64,000 bases of DNA. It comes from CAZKHG01 sp964552655. GTDB taxonomy: Bacteria; Bacteroidota; Bacteroidia; Bacteroidales; Tenuifilaceae. Below, piece by piece: positions 49,668 through 58,935 of this stretch; position 1 is the stretch's first letter, and the number at the start of each line of letters is the position of its first letter. The translations under genes and the position numbers were made by a program. The notes under the pieces were generated by a model that saw nothing but the letters and a program-made list of their open reading frames with translations, ran no database searches and was not told where the DNA came from. The stretch is from positions 37,674-101,673 of the forward strand of contig CAZKHG010000008.1 in NCBI GenBank assembly GCA_964552655.1, given 5' to 3'.

Positions 49668-52310
49668 TTATAATGAAATTTCGTTACCAAGTTTGAAAGA
49701 TACTTTTATTCCAAACCCATAGAACTCCTTTCCCTGAAAACCTGCAAAAACGCCGATCCCGCCAAAGAGTCCAATCTGATCCATTGCATAGCCAACCTCA
49801 AAGTAGGGCTTTTTCTCACTTGAGAAAAGCCAGGAAGCATAAAGATTTTCCTTCCAGAACCGTTTACTGAGGAATGGCAGGTATTTTAAAGCCAGGTAGG
49901 GCGATTGGTAGTAAACATTACCACTTGCCCAGTTAGTTCCTGTGCTGAATTCATAGTAAGGGAGCAGCTGAAAGCTATTGGTAAAATCGGAAAGCACAAC
50001 AGGAATTAGCTGAGTGTTGAAATGCTTGAAATCGGGGAGATAAAGAGTTTTTCTCCTAATAAATGACCCAACCTCGAAACGATACGATAACTCATTGGAT
50101 GGTTCAATCCTGATTTTTTGCCGGATACCGATAACCCCTTTTATGAAATCGGCGTCACTATTAAAAACATTAGGAACAGCTAAAGTGGTATTCAAAAAGA
50201 AAGTTGGGAACTTCGAGTTTGCCATCAATTTTCTGTTATTGTGAATGCGATAATAATACCTGGGTGTAAAACTTACTCCAATTTTAACCTCAGTTGCAGA
50301 GTGATTTGGAAGGAAGCTACCAAAGGCAGTATCCTTTTCGGGGATGTTTGGGGAATACTGCCTGTTTTGCTTTGAGTTGAATGAAAAGCTGGTACTATTT
50401 TCCAGCATTGTTCTATTGTAGTATGCCAAACCTGTACTGAGTTCTAAGCCATTTGCAATATCAATTCTATTATCCATTTCAATAAACTGATGTTCATACA
50501 GTTTCATGTAGTTTGTTTTAAAATAGAGCGATGCTATGGTATTCCCAAGTTCACTCACACCAGTGGACTGATTAAAGTCGGTACTGGAACTTCCAATTTT
50601 AACGTTGAATATCCCGCGCTTTAGCGGAGAATATTCAAAACCGGTTTCGATATTTCCCATAAGGGTTTTCCGGTTGAAGGCGTAATCAACAGTTGGCCTG
50701 ATGAAGAATGATCTTTTCCTGAACCTCAAACCCAACCCGTAAACAAACCCGTCAACGGTGTTAAACCTGGCTCTGTCAGGTGATAAAAACCCCGTAAAGC
50801 TGATCCGGGTAACGCTATCAATTTCCCAAGATTTGCCCAGGAGAATTCCGTTTACATTACCCGGACGTTTTTTAGTGGAATGGGTGCTGTTTTTTAACGA
50901 ATCTTTTTTTGTTGTTTCAGCTGCCAGTTGCTTCATACCATCAATCTCTTCCGGGGTTAGAGAAACTGGTCGGATTGTTTGCCACAGCGTGGAGTCACCT
51001 TTTTTTGCCAAGGAGTCTATTTTGATTTTTGGTCCCCAATCCTTTAATTCGAGAGAGGTAATTTTTGAAGTATCCTTTGCCCTGGCATCCTCGCTCATCA
51101 GCTTCGAAAGTTGGTACATATCCCGGTTATTCAATTCATCTTTTTGCATCAGTTTTTCAATTTGCTCTGCACGTTTTTCCTCTTTTGTTTTCTTTTTTTG
51201 GGGAGATGGTTGATTAGCTTTAGCTGGTTCTTCCCTGGCAAGTTGCGTTTCCGGGAATTTGGATGGCGGTTTTAATGCCGTGTTTACGCTCACCTCTTTG
51301 TATTTTATTGAAGCAGTGTATTTTATATCAAATTCATTTCCCATTATCTTTCCAAGGATTTCGTAGTAGTGGCTTACAGGTAGCCATACATTCTTTTCTA
51401 CCTCAGAAAAATTTTGGTGAATATTTATTTTACCAACTATTGTTTCAACCGAAAGCTCGGCAGCATGAAGATTCCAGTAATCATCAGCAATGTAAATAAA
51501 ACCCTCCAACAGCTGCATGCTTTTTCTGCGGGGAATTACCTTGATTTTATTGACAACTCTGCCGTTTTCCATGTTAAACCCCTCGTACCGGAATTTATAG
51601 TGGCTGAATGCATAAGGTGCAAGAGGTAAAATGATGTCTCCGGTTTTGGGTTGATAAAGGCTGGCGTTGATAAAGCCCATTGGGTCGTCCCCATCGCCAT
51701 TGGGAAAGTTGGAGCGAATTTTCTTTACAGTCTGATCGTATTTATCCGGGGCGGTAAAATTGATTTCATTGATTGATTCTGATAGGTAAACCACGCCTTC
51801 TTTAGGAAGTTCGCTGCCTTCATCGGCATTCTTGGCCATCTTTTTTACAAACCAGGCGATCTTTTTAAATTTAAAGGAACCTTTCAGGTAAACCTCAGCA
51901 TTATATTTTGATATCTGGTTTAAGTAGTAGGGTGCAAAACCTATGGCTTTCCGCATTATTGCATAGGCAGGATCCTCTTTCCCCGGCGATACTTTTACCC
52001 CTTGAAGCTGGTAAGATTTAAGGTTCAAACGGATATCCAGGATTAAAGTGCCTTTTTCTATTGATATCCGTTTTTCAGTTGTTTCAAACCCTAAACTTTG
52101 ATAAAGTATTGTATAATCCCCCTTTTTAAGCTTTACCTCATAGTTTCCCTGTTCGTTGGAGGTTGTCCCAAACCTGATCTCCTTTACATAAACTGTTGCA
52201 TAGGGGATGGGATTATTTTCGTTGTCGGTAATTTTTCCCTTCAGGGTTTGGGTAGCGCCACCAAAGTATGAATAAATCAGGACGATGATTAAATAAAATT
52301 TTCTATACAT
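49668..52310 (-). CDS. DUF5686 outer-membrane protein with carboxypeptidase-regulatory-like domain
   Basis: An 880-aa protein. A signal peptide (about 1-19) precedes a regulatory-like sandwich (about 21-105, 'LKGKITDNENNPIPYATVYV'), a DUF5686 segment ('DPAYAIMRKAIGFAPYYLNQ' and onward to about 340), a charged linker (about 365-395, 'KKKTKEEKRAEQIEKLM') and a C-terminal barrel (about 500-880, ending FKLGNEISL). It belongs to a large Bacteroidetes family related to TonB-type and surface proteins whose function is not settled. It is a single-gene transcript opposite the thioredoxin gene. Confidence 0.85.
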   Translation of the reverse strand: MYRKFYLIIVLIYSYFGGATQTLKGKITDNENNPIPYATVYVKEIRFGTTSNEQGNYEVKLKKGDYTILYQSLGFETTEKRISIEKGTLILDIRLNLKSYQLQGVKVSPGKEDPAYAIMRKAIGFAPYYLNQISKYNAEVYLKGSFKFKKIAWFVKKMAKNADEGSELPKEGVVYLSESINEINFTAPDKYDQTVKKIRSNFPNGDGDDPMGFINASLYQPKTGDIILPLAPYAFSHYKFRYEGFNMENGRVVNKIKVIPRRKSMQLLEGFIYIADDYWNLHAAELSVETIVGKINIHQNFSEVEKNVWLPVSHYYEILGKIMGNEFDIKYTASIKYKEVSVNTALKPPSKFPETQLAREEPAKANQPSPQKKKTKEEKRAEQIEKLMQKDELNNRDMYQLSKLMSEDARAKDTSKITSLELKDWGPKIKIDSLAKKGDSTLWQTIRPVSLTPEEIDGMKQLAAETTKKDSLKNSTHSTKKRPGNVNGILLGKSWEIDSVTRISFTGFLSPDRARFNTVDGFVYGLGLRFRKRSFFIRPTVDYAFNRKTLMGNIETGFEYSPLKRGIFNVKIGSSSTDFNQSTGVSELGNTIASLYFKTNYMKLYEHQFIEMDNRIDIANGLELSTGLAYYNRTMLENSTSFSFNSKQNRQYSPNIPEKDTAFGSFLPNHSATEVKIGVSFTPRYYYRIHNNRKLMANSKFPTFFLNTTLAVPNVFNSDADFIKGVIGIRQKIRIEPSNELSYRFEVGSFIRRKTLYLPDFKHFNTQLIPVVLSDFTNSFQLLPYYEFSTGTNWASGNVYYQSPYLALKYLPFLSKRFWKENLYASWLFSSEKKPYFEVGYAMDQIGLFGGIGVFAGFQGKEFYGFGIKVSFKLGNEISL

Positions 52311-52509
52311 AGCAAAAATATTAAAACCATAAGATGCAATTAGCCTGATAAAGTTACATTTAATAGTAAACTTTGTGGTAAACTATTCTGGGTAATAATC
52401 GTTTTACCAACGAGTTAATATTTTTTTGGTTCGATACAGCAACCTTACTTTACTTTTTTTGTTTATTATATTATCAAAATTAATTAATCAAAACATCAAT
52501 TAAATAATT

Positions 52510-52929
52510 ATGTCAACAGTATTTATCATAATTGCATCCCTGATTCTACTTTTTGTGGTTTACTCTGTTTACACCATGCGTAAGTTGAAAAATATGAAGG
52601 AAGTGCCCCAGAACGAAAAAATCGTTACCCTAACCAAAACCAATTTTGATCATCAGGTAAAAAATGGTTTGGTTTTAATAGATTTTTGGGCAGGGTGGTG
52701 TATGCCCTGCAAAATGCTTGCCCCAGTTATTAATGAGGTTGCAGATGAAGTGAACGGTGTTGCCAAGGTTGGTAAGGTTAACGTTGAAGTTGAAAAAGAA
52801 ATTGCTTCGCGATTCTCAATAAGGAGCATTCCAACGCTTATCCTGCTAAAAAATGGTAAGGAGCAGAAACGATTTGTTGGTGTTAAAACAAAAGATTTCC
52901 TGGTTAAACAGATTAACCAGATCAAATAA
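52510..52929 (+). CDS. Membrane-anchored thioredoxin
   Basis: A 139-aa protein with an N-terminal membrane segment (about 2-22) and a thioredoxin fold. Active site WCMPC at 63-67 (Cys64 and Cys67) replaces the usual WCGPC, and the cis-Pro is in 'SIRSIPTLILLKNG'. The Met in the second position may raise the redox potential. Topology with an N-in signal anchor puts the domain outside. It may supply electrons for haem or protein thiol maturation; a DUF302 gene follows 44 bp later. Confidence 0.9.
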   Translation: MSTVFIIIASLILLFVVYSVYTMRKLKNMKEVPQNEKIVTLTKTNFDHQVKNGLVLIDFWAGWCMPCKMLAPVINEVADEVNGVAKVGKVNVEVEKEIASRFSIRSIPTLILLKNGKEQKRFVGVKTKDFLVKQINQIK

Positions 52930-52973
52930 TTCCGGATTTAAGGTAAAAATAAAAAACATAGAAAATCAAAAAA

Positions 52974-53378
52974 ATGAACCCTCAAGCATTATTTATTGAA
53001 TACCAAAGCAGCCATGGTGTTGATAAAACTATCGAATTGTTGGTTAAGGCTTTGGCAGAAAAAGAGTGGCAGAACCCTGCAACCCACAACCTTCAACAAT
53101 CGCTTGCAAAATCAGGGAAAGATGTTCTGCCAGTTCAGGTAATTGAGGCTTGTAAACCAAAATTTTCAGGTGCACTGCTTGAAAAGAATGACGAAAGAGT
53201 TGCTTCAGTTCTAATGCCTTGCAGAATATCAGTTTATGAGAAAGAGGACGGGAATACCTATATAGCTTTGCTTAATACCTCTTTTATGATTCCTTTTCTG
53301 CCAGCTGCAATAGCCGATGTAATGAACAGGGCATCGGATGAGATTACTGAAATTGTGAGTGATGTTTCAATTAAATGA
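52974..53378 (+). CDS. DUF302 family protein
   Basis: A 134-aa protein. The family core is 'VIEACKPKFSGALLEKNDER', followed by 'MPCRISVYEKEDGNTYIALL', close to the DUF302 pattern (ACkP...LL..d....lPCri.V.e..dG). It binds small ligands or metal in some relatives, but the role is unknown. It has no signal peptide. A bidirectional terminator follows. Confidence 0.8.
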   Translation: MNPQALFIEYQSSHGVDKTIELLVKALAEKEWQNPATHNLQQSLAKSGKDVLPVQVIEACKPKFSGALLEKNDERVASVLMPCRISVYEKEDGNTYIALLNTSFMIPFLPAAIADVMNRASDEITEIVSDVSIK

Positions 53379-53391
53379 ATGATAAAAAAAT

Positions 53392-53424
53392 AAAAAAGGC
53401 CGTCAAAACCAGACGACCTTTTTT
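53392..53424. terminator. Bidirectional intrinsic terminator
   Basis: AAAAAAGG-C-CGTC (53392-53404) pairs with GACG-A-CCTTTTTT (53412-53424), one mismatch, 7-base loop. It lies between convergent DUF302 and rhodanese genes and has a T run on either strand. Confidence 0.8.
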
Positions 53425-53440
53425 AAAAATACACCAAAAA

Positions 53441-54445
53441 TTAACTACCAGTAACGTATGTATAACCTTTAATTTGTGAAGCATTAAATGTTGTCATTTG
53501 TTTGGTAACCATGATATCATAAATCATGGCATTTGCCCCATAAAGCAACGATTTTGCATCGTAGCCCAACAAGCGCAGATAGGCAACAAGGAATGCGCTG
53601 GTTTGTCCTGTATAGCAGTAAACCACAATAGGTTTATCGGTGGGTAAAGTTTTTAGGTCAGCAGCAAGTTTAATTGTCTCTTTCGGAGTGTATTGAACAG
53701 CACCGGGAATGTGGCCTGGATCAGCATACTGAGTTGCAGGCCAGTAGTTAACAATATAGTAGTTGTTAAGATTTGCAAATAGGGTGGCGCATGAAATTGT
53801 TGCCGGGGTGAAACCTTCAGTTAGAACAGCTGCAACACGAGCTTCAAGTATTTCCTGTCCGGTCTTTTTACCTGTTGATAGCACTGGTAGTTCACCCATT
53901 GCATTCTTTGCAGTTGCGGTTGTTGTAAATTGTGAAGTATAAGCATTTCCATTAGCAATAGTAGTATTCCATCTGCCGGCAAAATCAGCATGCCAGGAGC
54001 ACATCCCCCATTTTAAAGAGAAAACTTTAGAGTAGCCCATTAACCTTAACAAAGAGGCTGCAAAGCCAGCAGTTTGTCCTGTATAGCAAACAATTGCGAC
54101 TTTAGTGTAAGGGGTTAAGTTAACGCCCGCAATATGAGTTAATATATCAGCTAATGCAACATTGTGCGCATTTGCAATATGACCAGCGGCAAAGTCTGCA
54201 GCAGCCCTGATATCAATGATGTAAACCTGTCCGGCTTCATTTAAGGTCTTCAACTCATCAGCAGCCATAATAGTGGGTAAATCGGTATTCACAAAATCCT
54301 TACCCAGTGGAGATGAGGTAGATTCCAGGTAAGTTGCCAGAACCTCAGCTTCGTTTATTTTTGGAGCTGGTTCATCCTTTTCGCATGATACAAAAACAAA
54401 TAATGCGAAAATCAAACTTAGAAAAAGGAAATTTTTCTTTAACAT
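53441..54445 (-). CDS. Double-rhodanese lipoprotein
   Basis: A 334-aa lipoprotein (signal peptide about 1-20, lipobox FVSC) with two rhodanese domains. Catalytic Cys residues are in 'KVAIVCYTGQTAGFAA' (first) and 'PIVVYCYTGQTSAFLVAYL' (second), each in the CYTGQT active loop, so both may carry persulfide. It transfers sulfur between donor and thiol acceptors outside the cell membrane. It is 48 bp downstream of the multihaem cytochrome gene, so sulfur and electron transfer may be linked (sulfur compound respiration is an inference). Confidence 0.85.
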   Translation of the reverse strand: MLKKNFLFLSLIFALFVFVSCEKDEPAPKINEAEVLATYLESTSSPLGKDFVNTDLPTIMAADELKTLNEAGQVYIIDIRAAADFAAGHIANAHNVALADILTHIAGVNLTPYTKVAIVCYTGQTAGFAASLLRLMGYSKVFSLKWGMCSWHADFAGRWNTTIANGNAYTSQFTTTATAKNAMGELPVLSTGKKTGQEILEARVAAVLTEGFTPATISCATLFANLNNYYIVNYWPATQYADPGHIPGAVQYTPKETIKLAADLKTLPTDKPIVVYCYTGQTSAFLVAYLRLLGYDAKSLLYGANAMIYDIMVTKQMTTFNASQIKGYTYVTGS

Positions 54446-54493
54446 AGTTTTTGGTTTTAGGTTGTTAAACTTTATATAATTGATACTAATTCA

Positions 54494-55858
54494 CTATTTT
54501 TTGGTAAACCAGGATGCAGGTAGTTTCCCATCAACTGTAATTCCGGAGGTTGCCTCAACCTCCCAATCGAGCAGGTTTTCCCTGAACAGGTAAAGTTCCT
54601 TATTTACAAGTACACCACCTTCATTACGTATATGACATCCAGTACTGCAAGAACCACCGTCAACCAATTTGGTCCGGTCTGTCCAACGTAGGATATTATG
54701 GGGTGAGGTATAGTTATAGGTTGGGAATGCAGCAAAATTTGAGTACTGACTTACCCCATATACCTCCCAGTTATCGGGTGCTGCAAGCGTTCTGCGAACC
54801 AATGTAAAATCAAAACCGGTTTTAATATCAGGAATTGGGTTTGATGCTATTTTAAATCCCATATATGACGGAACCCGCGCACCTTCAGCGTGAACATGGC
54901 AACTGCCACAGTTATTGTAAACCTGCGAATGGCAAACCTGACAGTTAAAATCGTTGTAGTGCATGCTATGCCATGGGTTTTTTGTGGCAATACCTGTATG
55001 GCAGTTCTCACATTTGGGAAGTTTGCTGTAAGCGTATCGTTGCACTACGGGTTGACCATCGCCGTGCAGCTCTTCTCCGCTGTGACAATCAATACATTTA
55101 TAGTGCAGGTTAGTCAGGTGAACATCAGGCACAGTGCCAGACGCAACACCCATGTATGCGTGTCCTCCCCTAGATGTGTGACAGGTAACGCATACGCCAA
55201 TCATATCGGGGGTTTTGGTAAACGAATGACCGTTTGCAAGCCCTCCGCCACCAATCGGCGGGCGAACTACATGGCAGTTACCGCATGACCCGTGACAGGT
55301 TGCACAGTTTTTATTGTACCCTTCAATCTGATGTGCAGGAAGCTGATCAAAATCCTGTGGCCCGGATAAACCACTTCTGATAGTAACTTTTCTTTTTTGT
55401 CCGGTTCCCTGATGAATGCTGGTTGCAAATTTGGATACTATTTCACTATGGCAGGAGCCACACTTCTCCTCATAAAACACTGATGGGTGTGAAAGAAAAT
55501 TTCCCGAATGTGCCAGGGTTTTATCATCTGTCTTGTCATTCCCGTTATGGCAACTTACACAACCAATCCCGTAATGCCCCGATTGCTTGTAGGATTTATA
55601 CCCATCGCCACCCATAAATACCCTGTCGTAGGGTTCATAATGCGGGGCTTCCCCGCCACAACCACCTGCCGGTGCTGCAGTATCAGGGGTGAATACTTTC
55701 TGAAGATGTGCATAATTTGTATGACAGCCCTCGCAGGATGCCAATGGGTTTTTGCGGGGAAATGGGTCGAATTGGTTGCTAGTGCAGTTTATTAGAAAAA
55801 TAGAAGCAACAAATGTTAGCACTATCACATTAATTCTTTTCATTATAATCATTTTCAT
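54494..55858 (-). CDS. Multihaem c-type cytochrome lipoprotein (ten CXXCH plus one CX3CH)
   Basis: A 454-aa lipoprotein; the ATG at 55858 or the one at 55843 can start the signal peptide (KRINVIVLTFVASIFLIN-C). I count CEGCH, CVSCH, CGSCH, CATCH, CGNCH, CVTCH, CIDCH, CENCH, CQVCH, CGSCH, and one CSTGCH, ten plus one haem motifs in about 350 residues. Pairs of motifs close together (CATCHGSCGNCH, CQVCH/CGSCH) are typical of extracellular electron conduits. It may move electrons from quinol or sulfur enzymes to outside acceptors. A Crp/Fnr regulator gene is divergent. Confidence 0.87.
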   Translation of the reverse strand: MKMIIMKRINVIVLTFVASIFLINCTSNQFDPFPRKNPLASCEGCHTNYAHLQKVFTPDTAAPAGGCGGEAPHYEPYDRVFMGGDGYKSYKQSGHYGIGCVSCHNGNDKTDDKTLAHSGNFLSHPSVFYEEKCGSCHSEIVSKFATSIHQGTGQKRKVTIRSGLSGPQDFDQLPAHQIEGYNKNCATCHGSCGNCHVVRPPIGGGGLANGHSFTKTPDMIGVCVTCHTSRGGHAYMGVASGTVPDVHLTNLHYKCIDCHSGEELHGDGQPVVQRYAYSKLPKCENCHTGIATKNPWHSMHYNDFNCQVCHSQVYNNCGSCHVHAEGARVPSYMGFKIASNPIPDIKTGFDFTLVRRTLAAPDNWEVYGVSQYSNFAAFPTYNYTSPHNILRWTDRTKLVDGGSCSTGCHIRNEGGVLVNKELYLFRENLLDWEVEATSGITVDGKLPASWFTKK

Positions 55859-55964
55859 AGTAGTTGTAAGTTTAAGTTCTAATAGTGTAAAAATTGTGAT
55901 TGTGGGATTGATTTATCTTCAATTAAATACCTTATTAAAATATCGTACTAAATCAACTTTCAAA

Positions 55965-55980
55965 TGTGAATTATTTCACA
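55965..55980. promoter_or_regulatory. Perfect TGTGA-N6-TCACA palindrome
   Basis: TGTGAATTATTTCACA is an exact CRP-consensus palindrome (with AAA on its left). It lies between the cytochrome gene (107 bases from its start) and the Crp/Fnr gene (122 bases), a natural place for divergent control by that regulator. Confidence 0.65.
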
Positions 55981-56045
55981 ATCATTGCAAACAATACAGC
56001 TATGTTATATAAGCATTAAATGCCTGATATTCGTTTATAAAAAAG

Positions 56046-56076
56046 TTGATGCAGATCAGATTTTTGGTTATTTTTG
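56046..56076 (+). promoter_or_regulatory. FNR-like box and -7 element of the Crp/Fnr gene
   Basis: TTGATgcagATCAG (56046-56059) has one mismatch to the FNR consensus. Ten bases after it TATTTTTG (56069-56076) matches TAnnTTTG, 26 bases before the ATG at 56103. GTTG at 56045-56048 stands in the -33 position, so a bound regulator would overlap that element and could repress or activate its own gene. Confidence 0.55.
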
Positions 56077-56102
56077 TTAAGGATTAAATTAACTATTTGA
56101 TA

Positions 56103-56798
56103 ATGGATATTTCAGAACAATTCACGGGTTGTACTATTAGTTCGCACCAGTGCAGATGCCTGGAAAAACTTACTGATGAGGAAAGAATTCTTCTTGATTC
56201 CAATTCATTTATAATTAAGTATAAAAAGGGCGAAACTATTTGCAAACAGGGAAGTTTTGCTTCTCATGTCATATATGTCGAAAAGGGACTTGTTAAGGTT
56301 TACCTCGAGAAAGCCGAAAATTCATTGGTGCTAAGTATTATCCCCGATGGTAATTTAATTGGGCTGTTATCACTTTCCGATGAGCAAAGAGTTTTTCAGT
56401 ATTCCGTTATGGCCTATGTAGATTCGGAAATTCGACAAATAAACATGGATTTTTTCTTAAAGCTGATAAACCGAAACCCAGATTTTGCGAAGGAGGTGAT
56501 TCAGGTTATTAGTTCTACTTCCGCTCAGATAAATGGTCGTTTTTTCTGTTTAACCTATAAGCAGTCATTTGGTCGTTTAGCAGATATTGTACTATGCCTT
56601 GCAGAGAAGATTTTTAAAAACGAGGAGTTTGAGCTGCCCTTATCACGAAAGGATTTAGCTGAACTTACCGGCATGAGCCCCGAAACAGTAATCAGAATGC
56701 TTAAGCAGCTAAAGGAAAGTGGTTTAATTGAGCAAAAAGGGAAAAAGTACAGAATACTTGACTTTACTCGTCTAAAACAGATCAGCGACAAAGGGTAA
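56103..56798 (+). CDS. Crp/Fnr-family transcriptional regulator
   Basis: A 231-aa regulator; ATG at 56103 follows a TTG two codons earlier. An N-terminal cNMP-binding-like beta-roll (about 20-130, 'KKGETICKQGSFASHVIYVE') precedes a C-terminal HTH (about 170-220, 'LSRKDLAELTGMSPETVIRM'). The recognition helix has Glu and Arg as in Crp and Fnr (E-x-x-x-R) but neither the Crp R180 nor the Fnr Ser. Cys10, Cys17 and Cys19 near the start could hold an Fe-S cluster or sense redox. It probably controls the divergent cytochrome gene and its own. Confidence 0.88.
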   Translation: MDISEQFTGCTISSHQCRCLEKLTDEERILLDSNSFIIKYKKGETICKQGSFASHVIYVEKGLVKVYLEKAENSLVLSIIPDGNLIGLLSLSDEQRVFQYSVMAYVDSEIRQINMDFFLKLINRNPDFAKEVIQVISSTSAQINGRFFCLTYKQSFGRLADIVLCLAEKIFKNEEFELPLSRKDLAELTGMSPETVIRMLKQLKESGLIEQKGKKYRILDFTRLKQISDKG

Positions 56799-56871
56799 TT
56801 CATTCTACTACCCACTTTAAAATTTTATTCTATACCTGAATTAAAATTAATCCTTAATTATCAGCTGATTA

Positions 56872-56904
56872 TTTGTTGGATTTTTTGAAATAGTCGTATT
56901 TTTG
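56872..56904 (+). promoter_or_regulatory. Promoter of the LytTR gene
   Basis: TTTG at 56872-56875 and TATTTTTG at 56897-56904, 21 bases apart (19 is optimal). A leader of about 90 bases precedes the GTG start at 57003. Confidence 0.55.
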
Positions 56905-57002
56905 GGAGTGATATCAGGGGCTCCGATTTATTTATTTTTACCTTTAACCTTTTTATTAACTCATATTATTCAGTTTTAAATCCCAACAATCAAGTTGTTC
57001 TT

Positions 57003-57848
57003 GTGGAAAATAAACCCGACAAATTGAACCAGATCATCCTCGAAAGGCTAAGAATCTTTCTTAGTACGAGCCTGGGTATTTTTTTATTCATCCTCTTCTT
57101 TCAGCCTTTTGCCCTGGACAGGCTCGATTACAATAACCGGCTATTATATGTAATTGGATTTGGGGGAATTACCTTTTTGCTATCCCTCATAGTTTTACTG
57201 ATTTTCTTTTTGGTTATCCGCTTTGACTACCAGAAAAGCACTAACCGCGTTGGCATCTCATATTTAATGGGATTCATAATCATGGCTTTAAACTCGGTTG
57301 CTTTTACTTTTTATATCCGGTATGTCGGTTTGGTTAGCATAACCTTCTATATCGTTTTTAAGGTAGTATTGATTAGCCTCATACCTATTGTAGTCTTAAG
57401 GCTTTACGAGATATTTAAAGAGTTGAAACAGCACAACGACCTGCTTGTCCAGGAAAAAAGGCGATTGCAAAAGCAGGTTGATACCTTTGAGGACGAAAAC
57501 CTGAATAAAACCATTGAGTTCGTTTCTGAAAACAGCACCGAAAATATTATTCTCCTTATTTCGGAAGTTGTACTCCTTAAATCAGCCGATAATTACGTTG
57601 AGGTTTATTTTAATGAAGGGAGCAATAACCTTAAAAAGAAGCTGGTGAGGAATACTCTCAAAAACATTGAGTTGCAGCTTAATCAGTACTCGAATTTTAT
57701 CCGTTGTCACAGGATTTGCATTGTGAACAAATATTATATAGAGAACCTAAACAAAGGCTACAACAGCCACTGGCTTGATATAAAGGGATATACAGAGCAA
57801 ATTCCAGTATCGCGCCAATACCTCTTGAAGGTTAAAGAGTCTATCTGA
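57003..57848 (+). CDS. Membrane-bound LytTR transcriptional regulator
   Basis: A 281-aa protein starting with GTG at 57003. Four membrane helices (about 15-35, 45-72, 80-105, 112-135) are followed by a coiled coil (about 140-165) and a LytTR DNA-binding domain (about 185-281, 'EVVLLKSADNYVEVYFNEG', 'NFIRCHRICIVNKYYIENLN'). There is no receiver or kinase domain, so it seems a one-component regulator that senses a membrane signal. The usual partner is not adjacent. Confidence 0.88.
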   Translation: MENKPDKLNQIILERLRIFLSTSLGIFLFILFFQPFALDRLDYNNRLLYVIGFGGITFLLSLIVLLIFFLVIRFDYQKSTNRVGISYLMGFIIMALNSVAFTFYIRYVGLVSITFYIVFKVVLISLIPIVVLRLYEIFKELKQHNDLLVQEKRRLQKQVDTFEDENLNKTIEFVSENSTENIILLISEVVLLKSADNYVEVYFNEGSNNLKKKLVRNTLKNIELQLNQYSNFIRCHRICIVNKYYIENLNKGYNSHWLDIKGYTEQIPVSRQYLLKVKESI

Positions 57849-57858
57849 TCTCCCACAG

Positions 57859-57877
57859 GGGCGAATGCTGTTCGCCC
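57859..57877. repeat. Short palindromic repeat
   Basis: GGGCGAA-TGCTG-TTCGCCC, a perfect 7-bp stem just after the LytTR stop codon, without a T run. It resembles GGGGCGAA..TTCGCCC palindromes common in intergenic DNA of many bacteria. Confidence 0.5.
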
Positions 57878-57969
57878 AGCCTTTCGTCAATTAATCCCAT
57901 TTACTCCTGGAAATGAGATGGTTTCTTCACCGTTCATCCCTTTAAGTTGAATTATCATTACCCGAAAAA

Positions 57970-57977
57970 TATATTTG
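57970..57977 (+). promoter_or_regulatory. Promoter -7 element for the methyltransferase
   Basis: TATATTTG fits TAnnTTTG, with TTGA at 57947-57950 near the -33 position. It lies 60 bases before the ATG at 58037 and excludes a TTG start at 57947. Confidence 0.6.
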
Positions 57978-58036
57978 TTGGTCATCTGGAAAAGATGAGC
58001 AGCCGTTTTTTTATTTACCAAAAAATAATTTGCCCC

Positions 58037-58849
58037 ATGAAAAAAATTGTTGAGAAATACGTTGAAATGCCAAGACCTATCCGCAAAATGCTTTGGCGTA
58101 TATGGCACAACCTGATATTAAACTATGACAAGGATAAGAATGTGGTATTTCTTAACTACGGGTATGCTGGTCACGAGAATGAATTTGCCCATTTTAAGTT
58201 GCAACCCCATGATGAGTATTATAAGTACGCCATACAGCTTTATGCTCATGTTGCCCGGAACCATTCGTTCCCCGGCTCCCATGTTTTAGAGGTGGGCAGT
58301 GGGAGAGGTGGCGGTGCTTCATTTCTCACCCGGTATTTTCAACCTAAATCTTACACGGCAATTGATATCAATACAAAGACCATTGAGTTTTGTAACAAAT
58401 ACCATAAGGTTGATGGGCTGAAATTTGTTTGCGGTGAAGCCGAAAACCTGCCATTTGACGATGAGCATTTCGATGCAGTGGTTAATGTGGAGTCAGCAAG
58501 GTGTTACGGGAATATCCCTAAGTTTTTCTCCGAGGTGAAGCGCGTCCTAAAGCCTGGTGGTAAGTTTTTGTTTGCCGATATGATTAAACCACAGGATGTT
58601 GACCATATAAATAAACACCTTGCTGAATCGGGATTTCTGTTTGTCGAAAAGCAGGATATACTCCCCAATGTAGTGAACTCTTTAAGGCTTGATTCCGAAG
58701 CGCGTAAAAAGGAGATTGATACCAGGCTGCCTAAATTTTTAAGAAAAGCGTTCTATGAGTTTGCAGGCGTTGATGGCTCTAACCGTTTTAAGGCATTCGA
58801 ATCTAAAGAGATCGGGTACTGGTCGTACACGCTTCAAAAACCCGCTTAG
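58037..58849 (+). CDS. SAM-dependent class I methyltransferase
   Basis: The ATG at 58037 (downstream of the promoter element) gives 270 aa starting MKKIVEKYVEMPRPIRKMLW. Motif I is 'VLEVGSGRGGGASFLTRYF', followed by 'YTAIDINTKTIEFC' and 'NLPFDDEHFDAVVNVESARC'. The layout resembles phthiotriol/sterol-type O- or C-methyltransferases that act on lipids. Start at 57995 is possible but would leave a very short leader. An intrinsic terminator follows the stop. Confidence 0.85.
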   Translation: MKKIVEKYVEMPRPIRKMLWRIWHNLILNYDKDKNVVFLNYGYAGHENEFAHFKLQPHDEYYKYAIQLYAHVARNHSFPGSHVLEVGSGRGGGASFLTRYFQPKSYTAIDINTKTIEFCNKYHKVDGLKFVCGEAENLPFDDEHFDAVVNVESARCYGNIPKFFSEVKRVLKPGGKFLFADMIKPQDVDHINKHLAESGFLFVEKQDILPNVVNSLRLDSEARKKEIDTRLPKFLRKAFYEFAGVDGSNRFKAFESKEIGYWSYTLQKPA

Positions 58850-58904
58850 TGAACTTTATTTTATCCTAATACTGTCAACTTAAGCCCACAATAGTAGTTT
58901 CGTT

Positions 58905-58935
58905 AAATGTTCATCTCCGGATGAACATTTTTTAT
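58905..58935 (+). terminator. Intrinsic terminator after the methyltransferase
   Basis: AAATGTTCATC (58905-58915) pairs with GATGAACATTT (58920-58930) around TCCG, an 11-bp stem followed by TTTAT. Confidence 0.8.
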
